Below, in pieces: positions 31,565 to 37,987 of a DNA stretch of 37,987 nucleotides (positions are counted from its first letter, which is position 1; each line of letters starts with the position of its first letter). A program made the translations under genes and the position numbers. The DNA comes from an uncultured Clostridia bacterium (GTDB lineage: Bacteria > Bacillota > Clostridia > Christensenellales > UBA1242): contig CAKVLS010000011.1 of NCBI GenBank assembly GCA_934757865.1, forward strand, positions 1-37,987, given 5' to 3'. The notes under the pieces were generated by a model. The model was not told where the DNA came from. It made no database searches and saw only the letters and a list, made by a program, of their open reading frames with translations.

Positions 31565-32176
31565 TTATTTATTTAATTCTTCTTGTATGTATTTTTTCTT
31601 CAAATCTGCATATTCTTTTTCATCAATCAATTTGTTTTCAAGCATGTTAGATAATTTTTCTAATTTTGCATCTAGTTCAGCTTTTGTTGTAGACTTTTCT
31701 GACAATTCGTTAGCGTTGTTATTATCATCTGTAGATGCTTCTGTTTGAGCAAGTTGTAGAACTCTTTTATTCTCTAAACACAAATCTACGATGTAAAGTG
31801 TTCCGCTAGCTAGCATTGCAATCATATAAAAAATAGTCCAAACAATAGAATCAGAATTTGATAGGCTAATCATTGCTAAAAATGCTATAAATAAAACAAA
31901 AACAATTGCTGTAATATAAATGCCTTTGTTTTTCTTAAATTTTTCTGCAGTGTAATTCCAAACTCTGATATTTAGTATGTTCAACAACAATGCAACAAGT
32001 ATCAAAGACATTCCTATAATAAGCCCTGTTATAATAGTTGATGGAATTGTTGTGCCAGCCTCTCTTGCAAGGTCTGACAAAAGTGCTATTGATATAATGT
32101 CTACGATAAAAGCTATTGACAAAAATACTGTGGCAATAATAGATGCTACTAGAGTCATTGGTCTTTTTATTTTCAT
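31565..32176 (-). CDS. Four-helix membrane protein with SHOCT-like tail (paralogue 1)
   Basis: A 203-residue protein with four hydrophobic segments (about residues 7-33, 45-71, 86-106, 112-132) and a cytoplasmic tail of about 70 residues. The tail ends KLEKLSNMLENKLIDEKEY and ADLKKKYIQEEL, the short helical SHOCT pattern. Between helices 2 and 3 is AEKFKKNKGIYITAIVF, nearly the same as in the next gene (PEKFSKNKGVYISALVF). The ATG follows AAAGGAGAG on the minus strand. Function unknown; its family may be new. Confidence 0.8.
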   Translation of the reverse strand: MKIKRPMTLVASIIATVFLSIAFIVDIISIALLSDLAREAGTTIPSTIITGLIIGMSLILVALLLNILNIRVWNYTAEKFKKNKGIYITAIVFVLFIAFLAMISLSNSDSIVWTIFYMIAMLASGTLYIVDLCLENKRVLQLAQTEASTDDNNNANELSEKSTTKAELDAKLEKLSNMLENKLIDEKEYADLKKKYIQEELNK

Positions 32177-32198
32177 ACATTCTCTCCTTTTTCGTCTA

Positions 32199-32228
32199 AT
32201 TTTAATATATTATATGCAAATATGTCAA
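32199..32228 (-). promoter_or_regulatory. Promoter of SHOCT-like paralogue 1
   Basis: On the minus strand, TTGACA (32228-32223), 18 bases, then TAAAAT (32204-32199). It lies just upstream of the ribosome binding site. Confidence 0.6.
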
Positions 32229-32246
32229 CCAGTGAAGAGTAATTAT

Positions 32247-32281
32247 TTAAAAAAAATAAAAGGTATAATTTACCTTTTATT
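32247..32281 (-). terminator. Terminator of SHOCT-like paralogue 2
   Basis: On the minus strand AATAAAAGGTA pairs with TACCTTTTATT around a five-base loop, followed by T-rich sequence. It separates the two paralogues, so each has its own promoter and terminator. Confidence 0.85.
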
Positions 32282-32302
32282 AGTTATATGAAAAAATGGG
32301 CT

Positions 32303-32911
32303 TTACTTTTTTAGTTCGTCAGCTATGTAGTTTTGTTTTGCGGTTTGGTATTCCTCGGCAGTAATTAAGTTTTGTTTCTTCATTGCATCAAGTTTTGCAA
32401 TGTTAGTCTTGAAGTTCTCTACGGCATGATTTGCGATAATTGCTCTTTCTTTTTCGGCTTCTGCGATACTTTCATAAGTTGCGACTTTTTTCTTTTCTTT
32501 TATAAAGTCCACGCAACATAATGCAAAGCATGCAAACATTGCAAAAAATAACATCATATACCATAGTATCATTGTAGTATCTATGTTTAAGCCCGCAAGA
32601 TAAAGTCTTACAATAGCAAGTATAGGTATAAATAGGTCAAAAACTAAAGCTGAGATGTATACGCCTTTGTTTTTGCTAAATTTTTCTGGGCTGCTTCTCC
32701 ACGAAGTTATTAGCAATATATTGAGTATTTGGGTCACAAGCAAAACAGCTATACAAAGCACATATATGACATAAAATATCGGCTCAACCGTTAGTGAATC
32801 CGCATTTTGGAACACTATTATTGTATAAAGAATAGATACCTCAAATAATATCTCAAATGCAAGTAGAGATACCGCAACTATGCTGGCTGCTAGTGTAAGT
32901 GGTCTTTTCAT
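32303..32911 (-). CDS. Four-helix membrane protein with SHOCT-like tail (paralogue 2)
   Basis: A 202-residue protein of the same plan as the gene on its left: starts MKRPLTLAASIVAVSLLAFE (compare MKIKRPMTLVASIIA), four membrane helices, the shared PEKFSKNKGVYISALVFDLF block and a tail ending KLDAMKKQNLITAEEYQTAK. It has a Cys-rich fourth helix (FACFALCCVDF) not seen in paralogue 1. The pair most likely arose by tandem duplication followed by strong divergence. Function unknown. Confidence 0.8.
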   Translation of the reverse strand: MKRPLTLAASIVAVSLLAFEILFEVSILYTIIVFQNADSLTVEPIFYVIYVLCIAVLLVTQILNILLITSWRSSPEKFSKNKGVYISALVFDLFIPILAIVRLYLAGLNIDTTMILWYMMLFFAMFACFALCCVDFIKEKKKVATYESIAEAEKERAIIANHAVENFKTNIAKLDAMKKQNLITAEEYQTAKQNYIADELKK

Positions 32912-32932
32912 TTAATTTACCTCTATATATTT

Positions 32933-32961
32933 AGTATAAAAAATAATTTTATTTTTGTCAA
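32933..32961 (-). promoter_or_regulatory. Promoter of SHOCT-like paralogue 2
   Basis: On the minus strand, consensus TTGACA (32961-32956), 17 bases and TATACT (32938-32933). The ATG follows about 20 bases further, behind AGAGGT. Confidence 0.75.
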
Positions 32962-33097
32962 ATTGTAAGCAACTTTGGGTATATTTTGACTAGTTTTCTA
33001 GCAAATGCAATGTTTTTGGGTGGTTTTTTGAAGATAAAACACATTTTGATAGTAATAAGATATTATGGACATTTGCACAATTATAAAAATTTGCCTC

Positions 33098-33126
33098 TTG
33101 AAACGCAAGAAATAGTATGTTACAAT
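33098..33126 (+). promoter_or_regulatory. Promoter of the second RNase R-like gene
   Basis: TTGAAA at 33098-33103, exactly 17 bases, then TACAAT at 33121-33126. A GGGGAGGGG binding site and ATG 33153 follow, leaving a leader of only about 20 bases. Confidence 0.75.
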
Positions 33127-33152
33127 AGGTGTGAATAGGGGAGGGGAATATT

Positions 33153-35363
33153 ATGAGAAGTAATCAAATTAGCGGTTTTGATGCTTACAAAAAGCTTTTG
33201 GAGACTAACTTCTTCGGGACAGAGGACCTTATGACTATCACGCTAAGACTTGCAAAAACTTTTAAGGTTTCTGAAAAGAAAGTAGCCGCAGCTCTAGGCG
33301 GACTTATTAGAGATGGTATTTTGGTAACCGGAAGAGATGGCAAAACAACAACTCTAAAAAACAATGTAACAAAAACAACTGGTGTATTTCATGATTCAAA
33401 AGGCAAAGGTAAATATGGATTTATCACTGTTGAGGGTTATGAAAGTGACCTATATATTCCAGATGCTGGAAGTGCAAAAGAAGGAGATATAGTTGAGCTT
33501 TCTATCATTAACGGCAGAGGTAAAAATGGCGAGCCTAAGGCAATACTTGGACAAGTCATCGAAAGACAAAAAGAAAGCCTAATAGGCGTCGTTAGAAAGA
33601 CAAAACAAGGCACTTATGTATTTAAGCCAGACGGCGAGCAAGGTGTTGTGTATGCTATTCCTCAAGATGGCGTATCAAGAGAGGCTGAGGGCAAAAAATG
33701 TAGCCTAAAAGTTTCTATGTTTGCCTCAACAAAAGATAATATGGGCGTAGGTGCTATCGAAAAGACTTTTGGCTTTGCCGAAGACCCAATCGCCGAGAAT
33801 AGAGCAATCGCTTATCAATTTGGTTTCTCAAAAGAATTCCCTAAAGAAGTAAAGGACGAGGTTGCAAAAATACCTCAAGAAGTAACCCCAGAGGATATGA
33901 AAGGTAGACTTGATTTAAGGCATATACCTTTTACCGCATGGGACCCAGAGGGTTGCAAAGATAAAGATGACGCTATGTATGTAGAAAAGACCAAATATGG
34001 CTATAAGGCATATATAGCGATAGCAGATGTTAGCCACTATGTAAAACCTGGTAGCGCTATTGATAAAGAAGCATATCTAAGAGGTACTAGTTGTTACCTT
34101 GGCGATGGTGTTTACCCAATGCTACCTCCTGAACTATCTAATGGTATCTGTTCACTTAACGAAGGTACTGATAGACTAGCGCATGTAGCTATTGTAGATA
34201 TAGACGAAAATGGCGAAATCTTACACTTTGACTTCAAAAAATCTGTTATTCATATAGCTAAAAGCTTAGCTTACGAAGAGGCAGAGGCCATTCATACAGG
34301 GGCTTTGACAGGTTATGAAGATATCAAACCTGAAATTGACTTATTGTATGAAGCTCATGATGTTTTGAAGAAAAAGTTATCTCTTCGTGGCGCTATTACA
34401 TTTAAGAGCAAAGAGCCAACATTTGGCTTTAACGAAGATAAAACAAATGTTGTTGATGTTGTAAACAAAGGCGATGATGAATCTCATAGCGTAGTAGAAC
34501 AAATGATGTTACTTGCTAACGAAGCGGGTGCAACATACTTGCAAGAGAGATTTATCGGCGGACTATATAGAGTTCACGAAAAGCCAAGAGCTGACAAAAT
34601 AGCAACTGTTAATAATATGCTAAAAGCCCTAGAAATAGAGCATACACTAGATGCAAGTAATAGCAGCTATCAAACTTTGACCAAAAAAATTGCTAATTCA
34701 AAATATGAAGACTTTATCACAAGCCTAGCACTAAGATCTATGGCTAAAGCAAAGTATCAACCAGAAAATGTAGGACACTTTGGTCTTGCATCTCCTGAAT
34801 ATTTGCATTTTACATCACCTATTAGAAGATATCCTGACCTTGTATGTCATAGAGCTATCGCTAATAGAGAAATGGGACTAAAAGAGCCTTATACTAAGGC
34901 AGAGCTAGTAAAAATGGGCGAGCACCTATCAGAACAAGAGCGTAAGGCAGAGTCTGCCGAGGTTCAAAGTGATAAACTACTTTGTGCTTACTGGGCTAAC
35001 AACCATGTTGGCGAAATATTTGATGGTTATGTAAGTTCTTTATCGCAAGGTGCGATAGATGTAAGAGTAGGTATGGTAACACTTACTGTTCCTCTTATGA
35101 ATTTGGCTGGTGGCGAAAGTGCCGATTATAGATTAAACAAGACTCGTACAGCTCTAGTTGATAGATATTCTGGTGCAGAGTATAAGCTAGCTGACGATAT
35201 CTCTGTTAAAGTTTCTCAAGCTGATATCGAGAACAAAGTTATTTATGCAACTACTGACCTTACTCAAACTCAAGAAGTTATTGAGACTCAAACTGAGAGC
35301 AAACATAAGCAAACTACTACTAGTCCAGTAGCTCAAGCTGAGGATAAAGGTCAAGTTAAATAA
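33153..35363 (+). CDS. Second RNase R/RNase II-family exoribonuclease, divergent
   Basis: A 736-residue paralogue of the rnr product. Order: winged helix (MTITLRLAKTFKVSEKKVAA), cold-shock domain (GVFHDSKGKGKYGFITVEG), OB domain, RNB and S1. Catalytic Asp264, Asp270, Asp272 and Asp273 stand in AWDPEGCKDKDDAM, where Phe of KDFDDA is Lys and the leading TI is AW. HFTSPIRRYPDLVCHRA is intact, so activity is likely. The C-terminal 40 residues are Thr/Gln-rich (TQTQEVIETQTESKHKQTTT). It has its own strong promoter and stands apart from smpB-ssrA, which suggests a separate task. Confidence 0.93.
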   Translation: MRSNQISGFDAYKKLLETNFFGTEDLMTITLRLAKTFKVSEKKVAAALGGLIRDGILVTGRDGKTTTLKNNVTKTTGVFHDSKGKGKYGFITVEGYESDLYIPDAGSAKEGDIVELSIINGRGKNGEPKAILGQVIERQKESLIGVVRKTKQGTYVFKPDGEQGVVYAIPQDGVSREAEGKKCSLKVSMFASTKDNMGVGAIEKTFGFAEDPIAENRAIAYQFGFSKEFPKEVKDEVAKIPQEVTPEDMKGRLDLRHIPFTAWDPEGCKDKDDAMYVEKTKYGYKAYIAIADVSHYVKPGSAIDKEAYLRGTSCYLGDGVYPMLPPELSNGICSLNEGTDRLAHVAIVDIDENGEILHFDFKKSVIHIAKSLAYEEAEAIHTGALTGYEDIKPEIDLLYEAHDVLKKKLSLRGAITFKSKEPTFGFNEDKTNVVDVVNKGDDESHSVVEQMMLLANEAGATYLQERFIGGLYRVHEKPRADKIATVNNMLKALEIEHTLDASNSSYQTLTKKIANSKYEDFITSLALRSMAKAKYQPENVGHFGLASPEYLHFTSPIRRYPDLVCHRAIANREMGLKEPYTKAELVKMGEHLSEQERKAESAEVQSDKLLCAYWANNHVGEIFDGYVSSLSQGAIDVRVGMVTLTVPLMNLAGGESADYRLNKTRTALVDRYSGAEYKLADDISVKVSQADIENKVIYATTDLTQTQEVIETQTESKHKQTTTSPVAQAEDKGQVK

Positions 35364-35401
35364 TGCTAATATGAGCATAGGTTAATATGTACAATTATAA
35401 G

Positions 35402-35430
35402 AAGCTGACACAAATATGTCAGCTTTTTTG
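35402..35430. terminator. Terminator between convergent genes
   Basis: AAGCTGACA (35402-35410) pairs with TGTCAGCTT (35417-35425) around CAAATA, followed by six T on the plus strand. The 3' part lies over the last codons of the minus-strand gene. Confidence 0.85.
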
Positions 35431-36108
35431 TTTGTACTGGATATCTATTATATCTTTTTCATCATCATAAGTTGCGAGCAAAATATTCTTGATAGTCTTT
35501 TTGTTAGTTGAAGTGCGGGCGTATAACCAATCAGTCTTTTTGTTAATCTCATTAAGGCTACTAAAAGATATTCGTCCGTCAACTATTAAATATATTGGCA
35601 GTTTAGCGGGCTTCAAAACAATACCCATATCCGTTGCGTCTGGGACTTTGCAAAAGGACTTGGGCATAATGCTAAGCTCTCCGCTATTTTCAAACACCGC
35701 ATACGCAACATTTGTTATGTCAAAGTACCCTGCCTTTCTACACATGCCGATGACATCGTTTACATCTAACTTGCTTTTTTTGAGGTTGTCGTAGTTTAGT
35801 TGACCTTCATATATAATTGTTATCGGCTGCCCCTTAAAAAAGTGTTTCATAGCAGGACCTTTTCTGCCAAGAAAAGACACAAGGCAGTCAAACAAAAAGA
35901 AGATAGTCATACCTATTAGATAATAATAAAAGGGCGTATCTCCCACATCGGTTGCCATATTGGACGCAATAGAACCTATAGATATGCCCATTACATAGTC
36001 TATAAATTCAAGCTGAGCTATTTGCTTTTTGCCAAGAAGTTTGGATATGAAGAACAAATATATAACAGATACGCTCGAGAATATCAAAAGTTTTATCCAG
36101 TCGCTCAT
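35419..36108 (-). CDS. DUF421 (YetF/YcaP-family) membrane protein
   Basis: A 229-residue protein: three N-terminal membrane helices (KLLIFSSVSVIYLFFISKLL; FIDYVMGISIGSIASNMA; YYYLIGMTIFFLFDCLVSFL), then a cytoplasmic DUF421 domain with HFFKGQPITIIYEGQLNYDN, KLDVNDVIGMCRKAGYFD and LPIYLIVDGRI. GKKQIAQLEFIDYVMGISIG matches the family's GKRQ motif. Related YetF-like proteins are linked to spores and membranes in Bacillus, function poorly known. The start follows GGGAGAA on the minus strand. Confidence 0.9.
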   Translation of the reverse strand: MSDWIKLLIFSSVSVIYLFFISKLLGKKQIAQLEFIDYVMGISIGSIASNMATDVGDTPFYYYLIGMTIFFLFDCLVSFLGRKGPAMKHFFKGQPITIIYEGQLNYDNLKKSKLDVNDVIGMCRKAGYFDITNVAYAVFENSGELSIMPKSFCKVPDATDMGIVLKPAKLPIYLIVDGRISFSSLNEINKKTDWLYARTSTNKKTIKNILLATYDDEKDIIDIQYKQKS

Positions 36109-36399
36109 TTATTTTCTCCCAATTATTTATTGTCAAAAGTTAAAAAATATATAATCGGGCAGCAAAAATTAACTGCCAATATATGAAGAATAACAATAAT
36201 TTTTGCATATAATAATGTTAAAACCATGTGTAAAATAGCGCAAAAATTAGTGCTTTATATTTAAGTAAAAATAAAAAAGTTAAGTGTCAAAATTTACGAA
36301 ATGCCATTTTTGAAGGTCAAAATGAGGTTTTTTGTGCGTTTTTGGGCTCCAAAATCCGCAACAAATAAAAATTTTCACATTTTTGCGAAAAAATGTCTA
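36109..36399. other. Intergenic region between divergent genes
   Basis: About 290 bases without a gene, very AT-rich. A short inverted repeat (GGCAG with CTGCC around CAAAAATTAA) is at 36158-36177. The sequence CGCAAAAATTAGTGCTT at 36239-36255 resembles CGCAAAAATTGTGCTA in the 1408-residue gene's leader (12773-12788). No tRNA, small ORF with binding site or clear minus-strand promoter was found. Confidence 0.5.
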
Positions 36400-36428
36400 T
36401 TGACACTATATGACTTATGTGCTAAACT
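36400..36428 (+). promoter_or_regulatory. Promoter of the coiled-coil gene
   Basis: Consensus TTGACA at 36400-36405, 17 bases, then TAAACT at 36423-36428. The leader contains GTGGGT with ACCCAC around GATTAA (about 36441-36458), before AGGAGAG and ATG 36492. Confidence 0.75.
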
Positions 36429-36491
36429 TATCATAGTTGGTGGGTGATTAAACCCACAAGCCAAAAAATGATAATTTTATAGGAGAGAGTT

Positions 36492-37987
36492 ATGACATTT
36501 TTAGATGTATTTTTGAAGGTAATTGCTGTTTTAGGTATTATCGCTGTTGGTACCTTTATAATAGTATTTTTATCTGATCTTCTTATTTCTGTTATAGATA
36601 ACTCAAATGGTATCTTCTTCAAGAGAAACAAGAACGCATCAAACAACAACGGAACTATGGGTAGACCTAAGATGATCACCCAACAAAAAGATGAGTATGA
36701 GGCTTTGACTTATGATGAGAAGAAGGCTCAAGAACCATCAAGACCATCTCAAAGACAAGTTTCTCAAGAGTCTGATTTTGAGGGCATCGATTACGAAAAA
36801 GCTAGAGAAGAAGAGAAAATGGCTGCCAAAGCAAGCGTAGCTCCATCTTCTATTGATAAACGCAAAGCTGAGCAAGACGAAAGAACTGCCGAAAGACTAA
36901 GACTTATCGAAGCTAGACGCAGAGAGTTCGAAGAGGCTCAAAGACAAGAGCAAGAGGAAGAGAACGAGGTTGATGAGGACGAAATTAGAAGAATCATCGA
37001 GAACGCTCAAGCTCCTGCTGACAATGCAGTTGATAAAGAAGCTGTAGAAAAAGAAGTCGAAGAGAGACTAAGAAAAGAATACGAAGAGAGAGAAATTGCT
37101 AGACAAAAAGCCGAAGAGGAAGAGAGACTAGCAGAAGAAGAGGCTAAGAAAGCTGACGAAGAAGCTAAAAAGGCTGAACAAGAAGAGCTACTAAGAGCCA
37201 AAGAAGAAGAGAAAGCTGCAGCTGAAGCAAAACTAAAAGATGCAGAAGATGCAAGCAGACAAGAAAAAGAACAACTAGAAAAAGAAATCGAGCTTCTAAA
37301 GAAACAACTAGAAACTGCTAACTCAACTGTTGTAACACTAACACAACAAGTAAACGAGAAACCAGAAGTTGTATACGAAAAAGTTGTTACCGACAATGGT
37401 ATGACAAGAGAAGAGCTTGAGGAAAAACTAGCTACTCTAAAGGCAAGACTAAAAGCTAACGAAAAAGAGCTATCTCTTAACAAAAAAGACTTCTTACCAC
37501 TAAAGAGAGTAAATATGACTCTTGCAAGCGATGAGAAGAAACTAAGAAGAAAAGAAGCATTAGTTGCTAAGAAGAAAGTACTTCTATATGGAGTAAACAA
37601 CTATGTAGATATCGATGAAGAGAAAGCAAAAGAGCTAGCAGAAGAGTTAGACCTACTAGAAGGACTAAAACTAAGCGTTCAACACTGTGAAGAGGTTATG
37701 AAAGCTAACAAAGATAGATATCCTATCCTAGAAAAAGCTAACGCAATCTTGACTAAGAACGTTGAGGACCTAAAAGCAGATATCGCAGAGATTGAAGCAA
37801 GACTAGCAGAGTTCCCAGACGACGACAGTGACGATGACACTGACGGCGGCAAAAAGATGGCTGAGGAGAAAGTAGAAGAAGCTCCAAAGGCTGAAAAAGC
37901 TGACAAGAAAGAAGAGAAAAAAGACGAGAAAGCAGAAGACAAAAAGTCTGATGACGATGTAGATGCTATTGTTAACGAGATTCTTGG
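36492..37987 (+). CDS. Membrane-anchored long coiled-coil protein (cut by window end)
   Basis: The frame is open from ATG 36492 to the window end, at least 498 residues. Residues about 5-35 are one membrane helix (FLKVIAVLGIIAVGTFIIVF). The rest is cytoplasmic-type, very charged heptad sequence, rich in Glu, Lys, Ala, Arg and Gln, e.g. AEEEERLAEEEAKK-like runs, ending in a Lys/Glu/Asp tail (EEKKDEKAEDKKSDDDVDAI). The plan recalls EzrA-type or scaffold proteins but no family motif is visible. Leucine is mostly CTA, as in the ribosomal genes, which suggests high expression. The gene is missed by simple ORF lists because its stop lies outside. The AGGAGAG site fixes the start. Confidence 0.85.
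   Translation, partial: MTFLDVFLKVIAVLGIIAVGTFIIVFLSDLLISVIDNSNGIFFKRNKNASNNNGTMGRPKMITQQKDEYEALTYDEKKAQEPSRPSQRQVSQESDFEGIDYEKAREEEKMAAKASVAPSSIDKRKAEQDERTAERLRLIEARRREFEEAQRQEQEEENEVDEDEIRRIIENAQAPADNAVDKEAVEKEVEERLRKEYEEREIARQKAEEEERLAEEEAKKADEEAKKAEQEELLRAKEEEKAAAEAKLKDAEDASRQEKEQLEKEIELLKKQLETANSTVVTLTQQVNEKPEVVYEKVVTDNGMTREELEEKLATLKARLKANEKELSLNKKDFLPLKRVNMTLASDEKKLRRKEALVAKKKVLLYGVNNYVDIDEEKAKELAEELDLLEGLKLSVQHCEEVMKANKDRYPILEKANAILTKNVEDLKADIAEIEARLAEFPDDDSDDDTDGGKKMAEEKVEEAPKAEKADKKEEKKDEKAEDKKSDDDVDAIVNEIL

Noticed and set aside
37007..37600. Minus-strand frame of 197 residues, Ser/Ala/Phe-rich
   Set aside because: It is the mirror of the Glu/Lys/Ala-rich coiled-coil gene on the plus strand; low-complexity composition and no ribosome binding site.
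29139..37987. Attachment-site duplicate of the ssrA 3' end
   Set aside because: No second copy of the T-arm and acceptor sequence was found downstream by eye, and there is no integrase gene, so no element border can be drawn.

Overview
The window looks like the chromosome of a low-GC Gram-positive bacterium of the Clostridia type, probably an uncultured and possibly spore-forming lineage. The evidence is the rps/rpl spc-alpha gene order with a KOW gene between map and infA and with rpsD inside the cluster; zinc-ribbon forms of S14, S4, L24 and adenylate kinase; the long (170-residue) L17 form I associate with Clostridia; a SpoVT-type regulator beside a SpoVB/YabM-type flippase; and AGGAGG-like ribosome binding sites. 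TAA, TAG and TGA all end genes, so the code is standard. The exact taxon cannot be fixed from the sequence alone.

Layout. Positions 1-11068 hold the second half of a ribosomal protein supercluster: the end of rpsQ, then rplN-rplX-rplE-rpsZ-rpsH-rplF-rplR-rpsE-rpmD-rplO-secY-adk-map-KOW-infA-rpmJ. After a 280-base gap with a new promoter and a structured leader comes rpsM-rpsK-rpsD-rpoA-rplQ and a strong terminator. Positions 11069-18078 are accessory: a small Xre-type repressor with twin operators, two N-terminally anchored extracellular proteins with immunoglobulin-like sequence (388 and 1408 residues), and a Sel1-like protein. Positions 18173-26169 hold spoVT, a SpoVB-like flippase, dusB, an unknown gene, a Na/phosphate cotransporter with a PhoU-like tail, pgk, tpiA, a small membrane protein and secG.

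Positions 26232-29166 are the trans-translation and RNA-decay module rnr-smpB-ssrA (tmRNA, with predicted tag ANKNLSLAAA). Directly behind ssrA, a common integration site, lies a compositionally different two-gene unit (29346-30848): a 97-residue His/Asp/Trp-rich protein resembling toxin C-terminal modules, then a DUF4417 protein fused to a zinc ribbon and an unknown C-terminal domain. I consider this the best candidate for something new. Next come a P-loop kinase-like gene whose promoter carries a perfect palindrome, two tandem SHOCT-like membrane paralogues on the minus strand, a second divergent RNase R-like gene, a DUF421/YetF membrane protein on the minus strand, and an anchored coiled-coil protein that runs off the end of the window.

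Functionally, the window joins translation (ribosome, IF-1, RNA polymerase alpha), secretion (SecY, SecG), N-terminal processing (Map), nucleotide and glycolytic metabolism (Adk, Pgk, TpiA), ribosome rescue and RNA decay (SmpB, tmRNA, two RNase R-like enzymes), and an envelope or surface component of unknown role. No CRISPR array, insertion sequence or conventional tRNA was seen.
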